Part shown: one piece after another, positions 1-9,792 of the stretch
Numbering within the stretch: position 1 is the stretch's first letter
How the letters are laid out: every line of letters begins with the position of its first letter
DNA from: Erythrobacter longus
GTDB lineage: Bacteria > Pseudomonadota > Alphaproteobacteria > Sphingomonadales > Sphingomonadaceae
Direction of reading: 5' to 3'
Length of the DNA stretch: 64,000 nucleotides
Assembly: GCF_000715015.1 (NCBI RefSeq)
Contig: NZ_JMIW01000001.1
Coordinates: 434,001 to 498,000, forward strand
Program-made: the position numbers and the translations under genes
Notes under the pieces: model-generated
Seen by the model: the letters and a program-made list of their open reading frames with translations, nothing else
Told to the model about the DNA's origin: nothing
The model's database searches: none

Positions 1-169
1 CAGGCGGCACAGAGATGCGCAAGGACGGGCAAGCGAGCGGGTACTGACAGCACGTCCCAACGGTCGCTAAGCGACCGCAAGGGCGACCGCCCGCCCGCAG
101 CGGTTCCGAAGCGTAGCGCAGGAAGTCTAGCGAGGACGCACCCGCGGATGCGGGTGCGAAAAACAATAA
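1..169. other. GC-rich non-coding stretch with hairpins beside the tRNA gene
   Basis: No convincing gene lies here. Two palindromes are visible: an 8-bp stem around 60-76 (CGGTCGCT/AGCGACCG) and a 9-bp stem with a GGAT loop at 137-158 (CGCACCCGC/GCGGGTGCG). The second is 11 nt beyond the tRNA 3' end, but its T-run lies between the tRNA and the stem rather than after it, so it is not a standard intrinsic terminator. A frame open from the left edge stops with TGA at 45-47 and could be the last 14 codons of an upstream plus-strand gene; that is too short to identify. Confidence 0.4.
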
Positions 170-246
170 TGGTGATCCCGACAGGATTCGAACCTGTGGC
201 CTTTGGATTAGGAATCCAACGCTCTATCCACCTGAGCTACGGGACC
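170..246 (-). tRNA. tRNA-Arg, anticodon CCT
   Basis: Read on the minus strand, the sequence folds as a complete cloverleaf. The 7-bp acceptor stem is GGTCCCG with CGGGATC (one G-T pair), the D arm contains AGCTCAGGTGGATAGAGC, the anticodon stem TTGGA/TCCAA encloses loop TTCCTAA with anticodon CCT, and the T arm carries GGTTCGAATCC. The discriminator is A and the 3' CCA is encoded. It decodes AGG, a rare arginine codon in GC-rich alphaproteobacteria. It appears to stand alone. Confidence 0.97.
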
Positions 247-281
247 AGCTCGGGTGCTCCATAGCATCATGTTCCGAGTGA

Positions 282-800
282 TCAATTCAGTTTGTCAGGT
301 GGTGCAATTGGCAAGGGCAATGGCGCAACTGCCACGCCCTCTTCGACAAGCTCCCTGGCTTCTTCAAGGCTCGCCTGCCCGTGGATTGGCGCTACATCGC
401 GCTCGCCATAGTGCATTTCGCGCGCTTCCTTGACGAAATCCTTGCCCACATAAGTGCTGTTTTCCAGAGCCTTGGCCTGCGCTTTTGCGAGCGCTTCGAT
501 GGCCTTTTGCACTTCGGCAGGTGGCGGGGCGTTGCTGACGGCCTGCTCTTTTCCAGCCTCGGAGGCTTGAACAGGCTGCGGCTGCACCTGCTGTTGGCGC
601 GTGCGCTCTGGTCCGGAATCCGGTTTGGTGTTGCTCTTGGCCGGGACCGCTGGCGCCATGGGAGCCTTGCTGACCGCGCTTGTTCCACATTCAGCGCACG
701 ACACCAGCCCGCGCGCCTTTTGGTCCTCAAAAGCAGAGGAAGACTTGAACCACCCTTCAAAGCGGTGGCCGTGTTCACAATGGAGGTCGAATACGATCAT
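282..800 (-). CDS. DUF1178 family zinc-ribbon-like protein
   Basis: This 172-residue protein has the DUF1178 layout. The N-terminus MIVFDLHCEHGH is followed by a CxxC at residues 35-38, so C8/H12 with C35/C38 could form a small metal-binding knuckle. A Pro/Ala/Gln-rich linker (about 45-95) precedes a charged C-terminal region with an EAREMHYGE motif. The biochemical function of the family is unknown. It lies 9 bp downstream of the nitrilase-family amidase gene on the same strand, and the two are probably co-transcribed with grxC. The grxC - amidase - DUF1178 order is common in alphaproteobacteria. Confidence 0.88.
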   Translation of the reverse strand: MIVFDLHCEHGHRFEGWFKSSSAFEDQKARGLVSCAECGTSAVSKAPMAPAVPAKSNTKPDSGPERTRQQQVQPQPVQASEAGKEQAVSNAPPPAEVQKAIEALAKAQAKALENSTYVGKDFVKEAREMHYGERDVAPIHGQASLEEARELVEEGVAVAPLPLPIAPPDKLN

Positions 801-809
801 CTTGCTCAG

Positions 810-1652
810 TTAGCCCATTCGGTTGTCCCAACCCGATTTGGGCATTTCTCGCCGATTAGCAAGACTGGGAATCTGGCCCCTCACCTCAGCAATGCGGGCC
901 AAGTCAATGTCGCAAAAGCCGAGGCCTGCTTCCTTGCCGCCCATATCAAGCAGCACTTCTCCCCACGGGTCCACGACCAGCGAATGACCGTATGTTTCGC
1001 GGCCGTCCTCGTGTTTGCCCACTTGTGCTGCCGCGATCACGAAGGCGCTTGCTTCGATGGCGCGTGCCCGCAGCAAGATGTGCCAGTGTGCTTCGCCAGT
1101 GGGCTTGGTGAAAGCGGCAGGCACCGCAATCACGTCGCAACGCGCTTTTCCAAGAGCATCGAACAATGCCGGAAAACGAAGATCATAGCAGACAGTAAGA
1201 CCCATGGTTCCCAACGGTGTGTCGGGTTCAGTAACCACAAATTTGCCAGGCTCATATGCATTGCTTTCTCGCCAACTTTCCCCTGATGCGAGATCAACGT
1301 CAAACATATGGATCTTGTCGTACTGGGCCGCCTGTTCGCCGTCAGAGTGGAAGTACACGGAGCGGTTCGCGTTCTTACCACCCTCGAGAGGCACTGGCAT
1401 TGATCCCAGAGCAAGATCGGTATGCCCGCTCATAGCAAGGTCATTCAAGCGCGCACGAATTTCTAGGTAGTCCGGCGAGGCCATGGTCTCGGCGGCGCGC
1501 GTTCGATTGCGGTCGAGCAGGAGAGACATCTCAGGCGTGAAAAGCACGTCCGCACCTGCGGATTGCGCCTCTTTAAGCGCCTTTTCGATAGCCTGAAAAT
1601 TCGCCTCGGGATCAATTCCCGATGTCATTTGCAGGACGGCAATTTTGGGCAT
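810..1652 (-). CDS. Carbon-nitrogen hydrolase (Nit1/deaminated glutathione amidase-like)
   Basis: A 280-residue nitrilase-superfamily amidase. The catalytic triad is visible: Glu41 (TPEM), Lys113 (YDKIHMFD) and Cys155 (TVCYDLRF). The KIHMFDVD and CYDLRFP motifs and the length fit the Nit1/NitFhit branch, which in characterised members hydrolyses deaminated glutathione. That substrate is an inference from family membership; a plain omega-amidase is also possible. The protein should be cytosolic, as no signal peptide is seen. It sits 12 bp after grxC, which fits a role in glutathione metabolite repair. Confidence 0.88.
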   Translation of the reverse strand: MPKIAVLQMTSGIDPEANFQAIEKALKEAQSAGADVLFTPEMSLLLDRNRTRAAETMASPDYLEIRARLNDLAMSGHTDLALGSMPVPLEGGKNANRSVYFHSDGEQAAQYDKIHMFDVDLASGESWRESNAYEPGKFVVTEPDTPLGTMGLTVCYDLRFPALFDALGKARCDVIAVPAAFTKPTGEAHWHILLRARAIEASAFVIAAAQVGKHEDGRETYGHSLVVDPWGEVLLDMGGKEAGLGFCDIDLARIAEVRGQIPSLANRREMPKSGWDNRMG

Positions 1653-1664
1653 TGCCAGCGCGCC

Positions 1665-1928
1665 TTAAGTGGCCAGCAAAGCGTCGAGTTCGCCTTTGGC
1701 CTCTAGTGCGGCCAGATCGTCCGAGCCGCCTACATGGGTCTCACCGATAAAAATCTGCGGCACGGTGCGTGCGTGGGGCGCGCGGGCAATCATCTCGTCG
1801 CGCTTTTCACCGCCCATGGTGATGTCATATTCGTTGTAAGTGGCACCCTTTTTGTCGAGCAAATGCTTTGCCCGCACGCAAAATGGGCATGCGAATTTCG
1901 TGTAGATATCAATCGTTGGAGCGGTCAT
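1665..1928 (-). CDS. grxC: Glutaredoxin 3
   Basis: An 87-residue single-domain dithiol glutaredoxin. The redox motif CPFC is at residues 14-17, followed by the family's cis-Pro segment (TVPQIFIG) and the GG-D signature near HVGGSDDL that binds glutathione. Length and motifs match GrxC. It reduces protein and glutathione mixed disulfides in the cytosol using glutathione. It is the first gene of the minus-strand grxC-amidase-DUF1178 unit and is divergent from hsp20, with about 180 bp between the two start codons. Confidence 0.93.
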   Translation of the reverse strand: MTAPTIDIYTKFACPFCVRAKHLLDKKGATYNEYDITMGGEKRDEMIARAPHARTVPQIFIGETHVGGSDDLAALEAKGELDALLAT

Positions 1929-1960
1929 TTCTCAATCCCGTTTAAGGCTGCCAAGACCCT

Positions 1961-1989
1961 CTTGAAAGCCGTTTTCGAACCCCTAACTA
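1961..1989 (+). promoter_or_regulatory. Candidate sigma-32 (RpoH) heat-shock promoter of hsp20
   Basis: CTTGAAA at 1961-1967 is followed after 12 nt by CCCCTAACTA at 1980-1989. This matches the sigma-32 pattern (CTTGAAA, 11-16 nt, CCCCATNT) except in the last bases of the -10. It lies on the same strand about 120 nt before the hsp20 start, leaving a long 5' UTR. The assignment rests on sequence match and the identity of the downstream gene. Confidence 0.65.
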
Positions 1990-2080
1990 ATGTGTGTTGC
2001 CGCATTTCGCCAGTCTTGGGAAATGCACCGGCAACAAACGCTAGCAGGCGCTGCACGAAACGCAGGTCTGCATTTGAACC

Positions 2081-2103
2081 AAATTGCTCAAACAAGAGGA
2101 TTT
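2081..2103 (+). promoter_or_regulatory. ROSE-like RNA thermometer hairpin over the hsp20 ribosome-binding site
   Basis: The Shine-Dalgarno GAGGA (2096-2100) lies in a predicted hairpin. AAAT (2081-2084) pairs with ATTT (2100-2103), and T-CTC of TTGCTC pairs with GAG-G, leaving the G of TTGCT unpaired or opposite a G. A TTGCT segment facing the SD with one bulged or mismatched G is the hallmark of ROSE thermometers, which are known from alphaproteobacterial small heat-shock genes. The fold was drawn by hand and not energy-minimised. Melting at high temperature would free the SD about 10 nt before the ATG at 2111. Confidence 0.55.
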
Positions 2104-2110
2104 GCACATT

Positions 2111-2614
2111 ATGTCACGTCTTGATTTTACCCCCTATCGCCGCAGCACCGTTGGCTTTGACCGTCTGTTTGACATGTTAGAGAGCCAGGCGCGCGCGTCT
2201 TCGGGTGACAATTATCCCCCTTTCAACATCGCCCGCAATGGTGAGGACAGTTACCGGATCACGCTTGCTGTCGCAGGCTTTCGCCCGCAGGATATCGACA
2301 TCACTGCGCAGGCCAATTTGCTGACCGTTCAGGGCCGCAAGCGCGAAGAGACCGATGAAGGCGCAGAAATGCTCCATATCGGCATTGCGAACCGCGGGTT
2401 TGAACGCCGGTTTGAATTGGCCGACTACGTCCGGGTCGAGAACGCGGCTCTTGCCGATGGCCTTCTCGTCATTGACCTCCTGCGCGAAATTCCCGACGCG
2501 ATGAAGCCGAAGAAGATCGCCGTGAACGGTGCCACCACTTTGAGCGCTGTGCCCCATGAAAAGGCTTTAACTGAAGAAACCTCGCCTGAGGGCAAAGAGG
2601 CAGACGCTGCCTAA
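2111..2614 (+). CDS. Hsp20-family small heat-shock protein
   Basis: A 167-residue alpha-crystallin-domain chaperone. The N-terminus has the IbpA-like RRSTVGFDRLFDMLE, then the crystallin domain at about 35-130 with YPPFNIAR, YRITLAVAGF and the edge-strand motif VENAALADGLLVIDL. It holds unfolding proteins in the cytosol during heat stress for refolding by DnaK/ClpB. I chose ATG 2111 because an AGAGGA ribosome site is 10 nt upstream and family members start at this point; an in-frame ATG at 2084 lies inside the thermometer. The gene stands alone with its own sigma-32-like promoter. The C-terminal IxI-like anchor is replaced by an acidic tail. Confidence 0.93.
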   Translation: MSRLDFTPYRRSTVGFDRLFDMLESQARASSGDNYPPFNIARNGEDSYRITLAVAGFRPQDIDITAQANLLTVQGRKREETDEGAEMLHIGIANRGFERRFELADYVRVENAALADGLLVIDLLREIPDAMKPKKIAVNGATTLSAVPHEKALTEETSPEGKEADAA

Positions 2615-2940
2615 CCGCAGCAAAGATCACAACAACTCTAACTGAAAAAGTGGGGGCGGCTCCAATGGAACCGCCCCCGCGACTTATGTCGCCCCGACCA
2701 GGTTTGACCATCCGGGTCGCAGTAGATGATCAATCCCCAGCTCGAGCTCGGTGAAGGAGGAGGCGTTTGATCGCGCATCCAGCCTTGGCATCCCAACTTT
2801 GCCGTTGAACCAATTGTAAAATCCTTAATGTGGTTCTGCGCGTAGAGTGATTGTTGCACAAGATGCAAGAGCAAACTTACAGACTTGTAAGTACGCGACT
2901 CACAATTCGTCGAAGCGCTATCAGCGCCCGAGGAACACCG
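2615..2940. other. Intergenic stretch between hsp20 and pyrG
   Basis: No gene is supported in these 326 bp. The stretch holds a strong hairpin at 2652-2678 and a smaller palindrome at 2875-2892 (ACTTACA-GACT-TGTAAGT). An open frame on the minus strand (2638-2874, 78 codons) runs through the first hairpin and has no recognisable domain, so I do not call it. The region is effectively the 3' UTR of pyrG on the minus strand. Confidence 0.5.
2652..2678. terminator. Hairpin terminator between hsp20 and pyrG
   Basis: GGGGGCGG/CCGCCCCC with an inner TCC/GGA stem makes a very stable hairpin. On the minus strand it is followed by ACTTTTTC, so it acts best as an intrinsic terminator for transcripts leaving pyrG about 260 nt upstream. 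On the plus strand, after hsp20, it lacks a T-run and would be a weaker terminator. Confidence 0.6.
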
Positions 2941-4590
<1,650 letters not shown>

Positions 4591-4685
4591 TTAAGCGTGT
4601 GTGGGGATTCGGGGCAAGCAAATTGGTGAGGCAAAGCGCCGCCAATCCACAGGGTTTACGATTTTGATGCAATTTAAGGCGAGAT

Positions 4686-5105
4686 TTACTCGCTGAGAGG
4701 GTCTGCGTCCGCTGCAGGTGTCGCAGGAGCATCGGTGGAAGCGCTACCACTGTCTTCACCAAGCAGATCATCGCTTGATGCAGCCCCGCCCTCGTCCGCT
4801 GCGCCGCCGAGAATATCCTCAGCACTTGGCGCCGCTGCGTCGCGGTCAAGGGTCGATGAAATTTCGCTAACGCTAGATGAGCTCACCGCGAGTGCCGCCA
4901 GAACGATCGACATCACCACAAACGCAACCGCCAACCACTTGGTCGAACGGGTCAGGAAGTCCGCAGCCCCGCGTGCGCCAAGTGCGCCCGATGGATTGCC
5001 GCCAATGCCAAGGCCCCCGCCTTCGGAACGTTGCATAAGCACAACTGCCACAAGTGCAGCAGCGATCATGGCCTGAATGACGGTAAGAATAAGGAACAGC
5101 GACAT
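4686..5105 (-). CDS. secG: Preprotein translocase subunit SecG
   Basis: A 139-residue membrane protein. TM1 is at about 3-23, followed by the conserved loop VLMQRSEGGGLGIGG, the amphipathic TRSTKWLAVAF segment and TM2 at about 55-75. The C-terminus is a long Ser/Asp/Ala-rich tail (about 78-139) that makes the protein longer than E. coli SecG (110 aa), as is usual in alphaproteobacteria. It assists SecYE-SecA protein export. Downstream of tpiA and upstream of pyrG, it is probably co-transcribed with them. Confidence 0.93.
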   Translation of the reverse strand: MSLFLILTVIQAMIAAALVAVVLMQRSEGGGLGIGGNPSGALGARGAADFLTRSTKWLAVAFVVMSIVLAALAVSSSSVSEISSTLDRDAAAPSAEDILGGAADEGGAASSDDLLGEDSGSASTDAPATPAADADPLSE

Positions 5106-5202
5106 ATTGGCTTCTTTTTAGGTTTGCGTGTTTGTAATCATGGGTTCTTGGCCACGCACTTAGGCATAAGCGGTTCGAACGACAAGGTTTGAGGTAAATC
5201 CG

Positions 5203-5967
5203 TTAGACGTCGGTGGTCTCGCCCGCCGCCAGGGCAATGCCCATAAAGCTGTCAGCGGTAAGGCTCGCCCCGCCAACCAAAGCGCCACCAACATTAGACG
5301 CCGCGAAGATTTCAGCCGCATTTTCAGGCTTTACCGAGCCGCCGTAAAGAATGCGCACTTCTTCCCCATGTTCTTCGCCGTAAAGCTTGATCAAAAGCGC
5401 ACGAATGGCCGCGTGCATTTCCTCGATATCGCTGGGCTGTGCGGTCTTGCCCGTTCCAATCGCCCAAACAGGTTCATAAGCAACGGCAAGCAGTTCGGTG
5501 GGGTTTTCAATCTCGGGGGGCAGCGAGGCTTTGAGCTGTTTTGTTACAAAGGCAACGGCATCGCCTGCATCGCGGGTTTCTTCGCTTTCGCCGCAGCACA
5601 TGATGACGCGCAGGCCCACGGCCAAAGCCGATTCGGCCTTGGCTCTGATGAGCGGGTTGCCTTCGCGGTGGTCTTGTCGACGTTCCGAATGACCAAGGAT
5701 CACGAATTTGCCGCCCGCATCCGCAACCATGGAGGCGGAAATATCACCTGTGTGAGCGCCGCCTTCTTTTTCGTGGCAATCTTGCGCACCAACCGCGATC
5801 TGCTCTGCTTCGCGGTGAATCGGATGAATCAACGTGTAAGGCGGAGCGATCGCCACTTCGACCTTCATGAGGCGCTGTGCCGCCCTATCGATGGCGCGCG
5901 CTTCGGAGAGCATGGCCCGTGTGCCGTGCATCTTCCAATTGCCAACGATGTAGGGGCGCTGGGGCAT
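5203..5967 (-). CDS. tpiA: Triosephosphate isomerase
   Basis: A 254-residue TIM barrel that interconverts dihydroxyacetone phosphate and glyceraldehyde 3-phosphate. Catalytic residues are present: Asn10 and Lys12 (GNWKM), His93 (GHSERR) and Glu165 (YEPVWAIGTG). The phosphate-binding loops (YGGSVKPEN and GALVGGASL) are intact. The substitution VIMCCGESEE at 121-130, usually VICVGE, is a minor variation. It starts the tpiA-secG-pyrG minus-strand series and is divergent from ppiD. Confidence 0.97.
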   Translation of the reverse strand: MPQRPYIVGNWKMHGTRAMLSEARAIDRAAQRLMKVEVAIAPPYTLIHPIHREAEQIAVGAQDCHEKEGGAHTGDISASMVADAGGKFVILGHSERRQDHREGNPLIRAKAESALAVGLRVIMCCGESEETRDAGDAVAFVTKQLKASLPPEIENPTELLAVAYEPVWAIGTGKTAQPSDIEEMHAAIRALLIKLYGEEHGEEVRILYGGSVKPENAAEIFAASNVGGALVGGASLTADSFMGIALAAGETTDV

Positions 5968-6290
5968 TCATGTTTCCTGAAAATCAAATGATACGAATCT
6001 GGACGCAAAGATGTAGGGTCAGACGGCCCGGTCCGCTAGCCGAGCGTGCAAGTTTAGTCAAAACCCATCCAACCTGTTGCCGCGAGGTCGCAGGCCCGAT
6101 AAAGCGCCGCGTCAGTCATGCTAAATGGGTAAAGCGTGTTTTTCACCCATTTTAACAGCGCCAATTGCGGGTTCCAGCTTCCTGTCACCCGTTTCGGCCG
6201 TTATGGGCATGACGATAGATATTGGTGCGCGGGACGCCTGTACGGGATCCAGGGGCGCAATGGCTTAAAACGTACTGGGAATTGACTTAA
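5968..6290. other. Divergent promoter region between tpiA and ppiD
   Basis: No gene is supported in these 323 bp, which must hold the promoters of both tpiA (leftward) and ppiD (rightward). An inverted repeat AAATGGGT ... ACCCATTT lies at 6123-6153 with a pyrimidine-rich loop. Because both neighbouring genes diverge from here, it is more likely a protein-binding site than a terminator. A 21-codon frame at 6203-6268 has no ribosome site and is not called. Confidence 0.4.
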
Positions 6291-8228
6291 ATGATTTCGC
6301 TGTTTCGTAATTTTTTCCAGTCGAAAATCGGCCTCCCGATTTTTATCGGCTTTCTCGTGATCGTTGCTTTGGCATTTGCAGCCAGCGACATTTCGGGCTC
6401 TGCGACCTTTGGCGGCCTTAGCGGTGACGACAAGATCGCAGCGGTCGGAGGGGAAACCATCTCCGCTAACGAGGCAAATGGCGCCGTCAACAATGCTCTA
6501 ACTCGCGAGCGTCAGCAAAACCCGACGATCACGATGCCCCAGTTTGTGGCCGATGGCAGCTTTGACGCCGAGATTTCCGTGCTCATCGACCGCTATGCCC
6601 TGGGAACCTTTGCCAGAAAATACGGCCTTCGCGCAGGTGACAATCTTGTGAACAGCGAAATCCTGAAAATTCCGGCTTTCCGCAGTCTGACAGGTGAATT
6701 TGACCCCGATACTTATCAGGCAGCTCTTCGCCGCCAAGGGATCACCGACGCGATTTTGCGCAAGGATATTGCCGATGGCCTGTTGGCCCAACAAATCCTG
6801 CGTCCCGTCCTCGGGGCACCGCGTCTGCCCAAAGCGGCGGCCAAGCATTACGCATCGCTTGCGCTTGAACGGCGGCGCGGGCAAATCGCGCTCGTCTCCA
6901 GCATTGCTTACGCGCCAGAAGGCGATCCAAGCGACAAAGTGTTGAGCGCGTTTTACGAACAGAACCGCGCCAATTTCATTTTGCCGGAGCGTCGCACACT
7001 GCGTTTTGCCCGGTTTGGCGCAGAAAACGTCTCAGGCGATTTAACGCCGAACGAGGCACAGATTGCCGCCCGCTTTGAACGCGATGCAGACACCTATGCA
7101 GCACAGGAGCGGCGCGCTTTCACCTCTTTTGTTGTCCCAACCGAAGATGCCGCCAAGGCGATCACCGCGCGTATCCGGGCTGGCACAAGCCTTGAAGCGG
7201 CCGCTGCCCAAGCTGGCTTTAACGTATCGCGCGGCCAACTGCGCGATCGGGAACAGACCGGCAGCGCAACCAGCGCGGCTATTGCAGAGGCTCTTTTCGC
7301 AGCTGACAGGGGCAGCCTTATCACCCCTGCTCGAAGCTCACTTGGCTGGTATGTCGCGCGCGTTGATGAGATCGAACGCACCCCTGCCCGCACACTTGCA
7401 CAAGTGCGCGGCGAGATTGCGGAACAGCTTAAGGCAGAGATGCTCGCGGCTGAATTGGAAGAGCTAAGCTCGAAGATTGAAGGGCTTGTCGACACCGGTA
7501 CATCGCTCCTTGATGTGGCTGAGCAGTTTGGCCTTACTGTCGATGTAACGCCCGGCCTGCTCGCCAATGGTCAGGTGTTTGGTGCGCCGGGGCAAACCGT
7601 TACCCCCGCCATACGCCCGGTGATCGAAACCGCGTTCCAGATGGAAGAAGGCAACCCGCAATTGGCCGAAATCGTGCCGGGCGCGCAATTCCTCGTCTTT
7701 GATGTGTCAGACATCACCACAAGCGCAGCGCCTCCGCTTGGTGAAGTGCGCGATGCGGCAATTTCTGCTTGGCGTATCGCAGAAGGCAGCAAAAAGGCGA
7801 AAAAGGTCGCAGAGGCAGCGCTTAAAGCGATCCGTTCTGGCACCCCTGTTGCCAAGGCGCTAAGTGATGCCGGAAACACTGGCGGCCAGTTGGAGCAGAT
7901 TGACCTGACCAGAGCGGAGCTTCTCGCCAATGCAAACCAGCGGCTGCCCTCGTCATTGGTGCTCATGTTCTCCATGGCGCAAGGGTCCGCCAAGCTTTTG
8001 GAAAATCAGAACGACCTTGGCTGGTTCATCGTCAATCTTGATGAGATCGTGGTCGATGACGTCGCCGATGATAACCCGCTGCTGGCCCAGACACAGCAAC
8101 AAATCGCACGCGCACTTAGCGGCGAATATGCCGAGCAATTGTCTGCCGCTGTCCGCGAAGAGGTTGGCGTTGAGCGCAATGAAGAAGCCATTGAAGCGTT
8201 GAAGCGCCAGCTCTCAGGTGAGAGCTGA
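6291..8228 (+). CDS. ppiD: PpiD-like periplasmic peptidyl-prolyl isomerase/chaperone
   Basis: A 645-residue protein with a short cytoplasmic N-terminus (MISLFRNFFQSKIG), one membrane helix at about 14-32 and a long periplasmic part. The first periplasmic half is a SurA/PpiD-like chaperone region; a parvulin-type rotamase domain lies at about 265-365 (ERRAFTSFVVPTEDAA, SLGWYVARVDEI). PpiD assists folding of proteins emerging from SecYEG. The start is chosen by the conserved FRNFFQSKIG opening, although no good Shine-Dalgarno is seen. It is followed after 34 bp by trpE, the usual neighbour in Sphingomonadales. Confidence 0.9.
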   Translation: MISLFRNFFQSKIGLPIFIGFLVIVALAFAASDISGSATFGGLSGDDKIAAVGGETISANEANGAVNNALTRERQQNPTITMPQFVADGSFDAEISVLIDRYALGTFARKYGLRAGDNLVNSEILKIPAFRSLTGEFDPDTYQAALRRQGITDAILRKDIADGLLAQQILRPVLGAPRLPKAAAKHYASLALERRRGQIALVSSIAYAPEGDPSDKVLSAFYEQNRANFILPERRTLRFARFGAENVSGDLTPNEAQIAARFERDADTYAAQERRAFTSFVVPTEDAAKAITARIRAGTSLEAAAAQAGFNVSRGQLRDREQTGSATSAAIAEALFAADRGSLITPARSSLGWYVARVDEIERTPARTLAQVRGEIAEQLKAEMLAAELEELSSKIEGLVDTGTSLLDVAEQFGLTVDVTPGLLANGQVFGAPGQTVTPAIRPVIETAFQMEEGNPQLAEIVPGAQFLVFDVSDITTSAAPPLGEVRDAAISAWRIAEGSKKAKKVAEAALKAIRSGTPVAKALSDAGNTGGQLEQIDLTRAELLANANQRLPSSLVLMFSMAQGSAKLLENQNDLGWFIVNLDEIVVDDVADDNPLLAQTQQQIARALSGEYAEQLSAAVREEVGVERNEEAIEALKRQLSGES

Positions 8229-8262
8229 TAGGCCTCTTACAGCTTTGGGATAGGTCCTCGCA

Positions 8263-9792
8263 GTGACGCTTGCCACGGGTTCACAATCAAATCTGGAGAA
8301 CGCAGGCGATGCAGCCCGCGCTCTTGCATCGGGCAGGCCTTCGCTTGTCTGGCGCAAGGTTGTGGCGGATTGCGACACTCCGGTGGGGGCTGCGCTCCGA
8401 CTGATTGAGGCTGGGCGCGGCGATTTCCTGCTGGAATCGGTGGAAGGCGGCGAAGTGCGCGGACGTTACAGCCTGCTTGGCCTTGATCCCGACCTTGTGT
8501 TTCGCGCTGACAAAAGCGGGGCGGCGATCAATGCGCGCTGGAAATCGGACCGCGACGCGTTCGAGCCTTGCGATGGCGATGCGATGCAGGAACTGCGCGC
8601 ATTGTCACAGCGGTGCCGGATTGATGTGCCAGAGGGGCTTCCCCCCGCCCTTGCGTGCCTTGTCGGGTATTTCGGGTATGAGACGATTGGTCTGGTCGAA
8701 ACGCTTCCTCGCGCGCCAGAAGGAGAGCTTGCCCTCCCCGATATGTTGTTCGTGCGCCCGACGATTATCCTGATTTTCGATGGGCTGTCCGATGAATTGT
8801 TTTGCGTGGCGCCCATTTGGGAAGCCGGCGCGCCGGATGCTGCCATCGGACGCGCGGGCGAGCGTATAGATGAAACCCTTCGCGCTCTGACCCAGCCCCG
8901 TCCAGAAGACCCCCGCGTCTCAGGAGATACCGCAGAACCTGAACTCACGCCCGTGATGTCCGGTGATGACTATAAGGGCATGGTCGCAAAGGCGAAGGAT
9001 TACATCCTTGCAGGCGATATCTTTCAGGTGGTTCTTGCTCAGCGCTTCACCTGTCCTTTTGAATTGCCACCCTTGGCGCTTTACCGGTCATTGCGCCGCG
9101 TAAACCCGTCACCTTTCCTCTATTTCCTCGACCTTCCCGGCTTTGCGATTGTCGGGTCGAGCCCGGAAATCCTTGTCCGTGTGCGAGACGGCGACGTTAC
9201 CATTCGCCCCATTGCAGGCACTCGCCCCAGAGGAGCCACGCGGGCCGAAGACGACGCCAACGAAGCCTCGCTTCTGGCTGATCCCAAGGAATTGGCCGAG
9301 CATTTGATGTTGCTGGACCTTGGCCGCAATGACACCGGACGCGTCTCTGCGCGCGGCAGTGTCGAGGTCACCGACAGCTTCACCATCGAGCGATACAGCC
9401 ATGTCATGCACATCGTCAGCAACGTCGTGGGCAAGCTCGCCGATGATAAAGACGCGCTTGATGCTGTTTTCGCAGGCTTTCCCGCAGGCACTGTCTCTGG
9501 CGCACCCAAGATCAGAGCGTGCGAGATTATCGCCGAACTGGAGCCGGAGACACGAGGCGCATATGCTGGCGGGGTCGGCTATTTCGCGCCCGATGGTTCG
9601 GTTGATAGTTGCATTGTTTTACGCACCGCCGTTGTCAAAGATGGTACGATGCACGTCCAGGCGGGCGCCGGGATCGTGGCCGACAGCGATCCCGATTCAG
9701 AGCTTGCCGAATGCCGCGCCAAAGCGGGCGCATTGATAGCCGCTGCTAAAGAAGCGGTCCGTGTCGCGAGTGAACCAGGGTTTGGCCAATGA
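8263..9792 (+). CDS. trpE: Anthranilate synthase component I
   Basis: A 509-residue chorismate-utilising enzyme that makes anthranilate from chorismate with ammonia from TrpG, the first step of tryptophan synthesis. It has the N-terminal regulatory domain with an LLESVEGG feedback-type motif, and the chorismate-binding domain (about 230-500) with FQVVLAQRF, PIAGTRPRG, DLGRNDTGR, HIVSNVVG and FPAGTVSGAPK. The start codon is GTG at 8263. The gene overlaps the next by ATGA (9789-9792), so translation is coupled to a lipoprotein gene rather than to trpG. No leader-peptide attenuator is seen in the 34-bp gap after ppiD. Confidence 0.96.
   Translation: MTLATGSQSNLENAGDAARALASGRPSLVWRKVVADCDTPVGAALRLIEAGRGDFLLESVEGGEVRGRYSLLGLDPDLVFRADKSGAAINARWKSDRDAFEPCDGDAMQELRALSQRCRIDVPEGLPPALACLVGYFGYETIGLVETLPRAPEGELALPDMLFVRPTIILIFDGLSDELFCVAPIWEAGAPDAAIGRAGERIDETLRALTQPRPEDPRVSGDTAEPELTPVMSGDDYKGMVAKAKDYILAGDIFQVVLAQRFTCPFELPPLALYRSLRRVNPSPFLYFLDLPGFAIVGSSPEILVRVRDGDVTIRPIAGTRPRGATRAEDDANEASLLADPKELAEHLMLLDLGRNDTGRVSARGSVEVTDSFTIERYSHVMHIVSNVVGKLADDKDALDAVFAGFPAGTVSGAPKIRACEIIAELEPETRGAYAGGVGYFAPDGSVDSCIVLRTAVVKDGTMHVQAGAGIVADSDPDSELAECRAKAGALIAAAKEAVRVASEPGFGQ

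Noticed and set aside
3..47. Possible end of an upstream plus-strand gene
   Set aside because: Only 14 codons are visible, too few to distinguish from chance.
1925..2107. A 60-codon minus-strand frame upstream of grxC overlapping its start by 4 bp
   Set aside because: It runs through the hsp20 promoter and leader, has no recognisable domain and no ribosome site; the overlap is likely chance.
2638..2874. A 78-codon minus-strand frame after pyrG
   Set aside because: It crosses the strong terminator hairpin, and its composition (for example PPPSPSSSW) does not look like a coding region. A weak resemblance to the end of H-NS-type proteins (DPDGQTWSGR) was not enough.
6203..6268. A 21-codon frame before ppiD, possible leader peptide
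   Set aside because: No Trp or other regulatory codons, no ribosome site, no paired hairpins of an attenuator.
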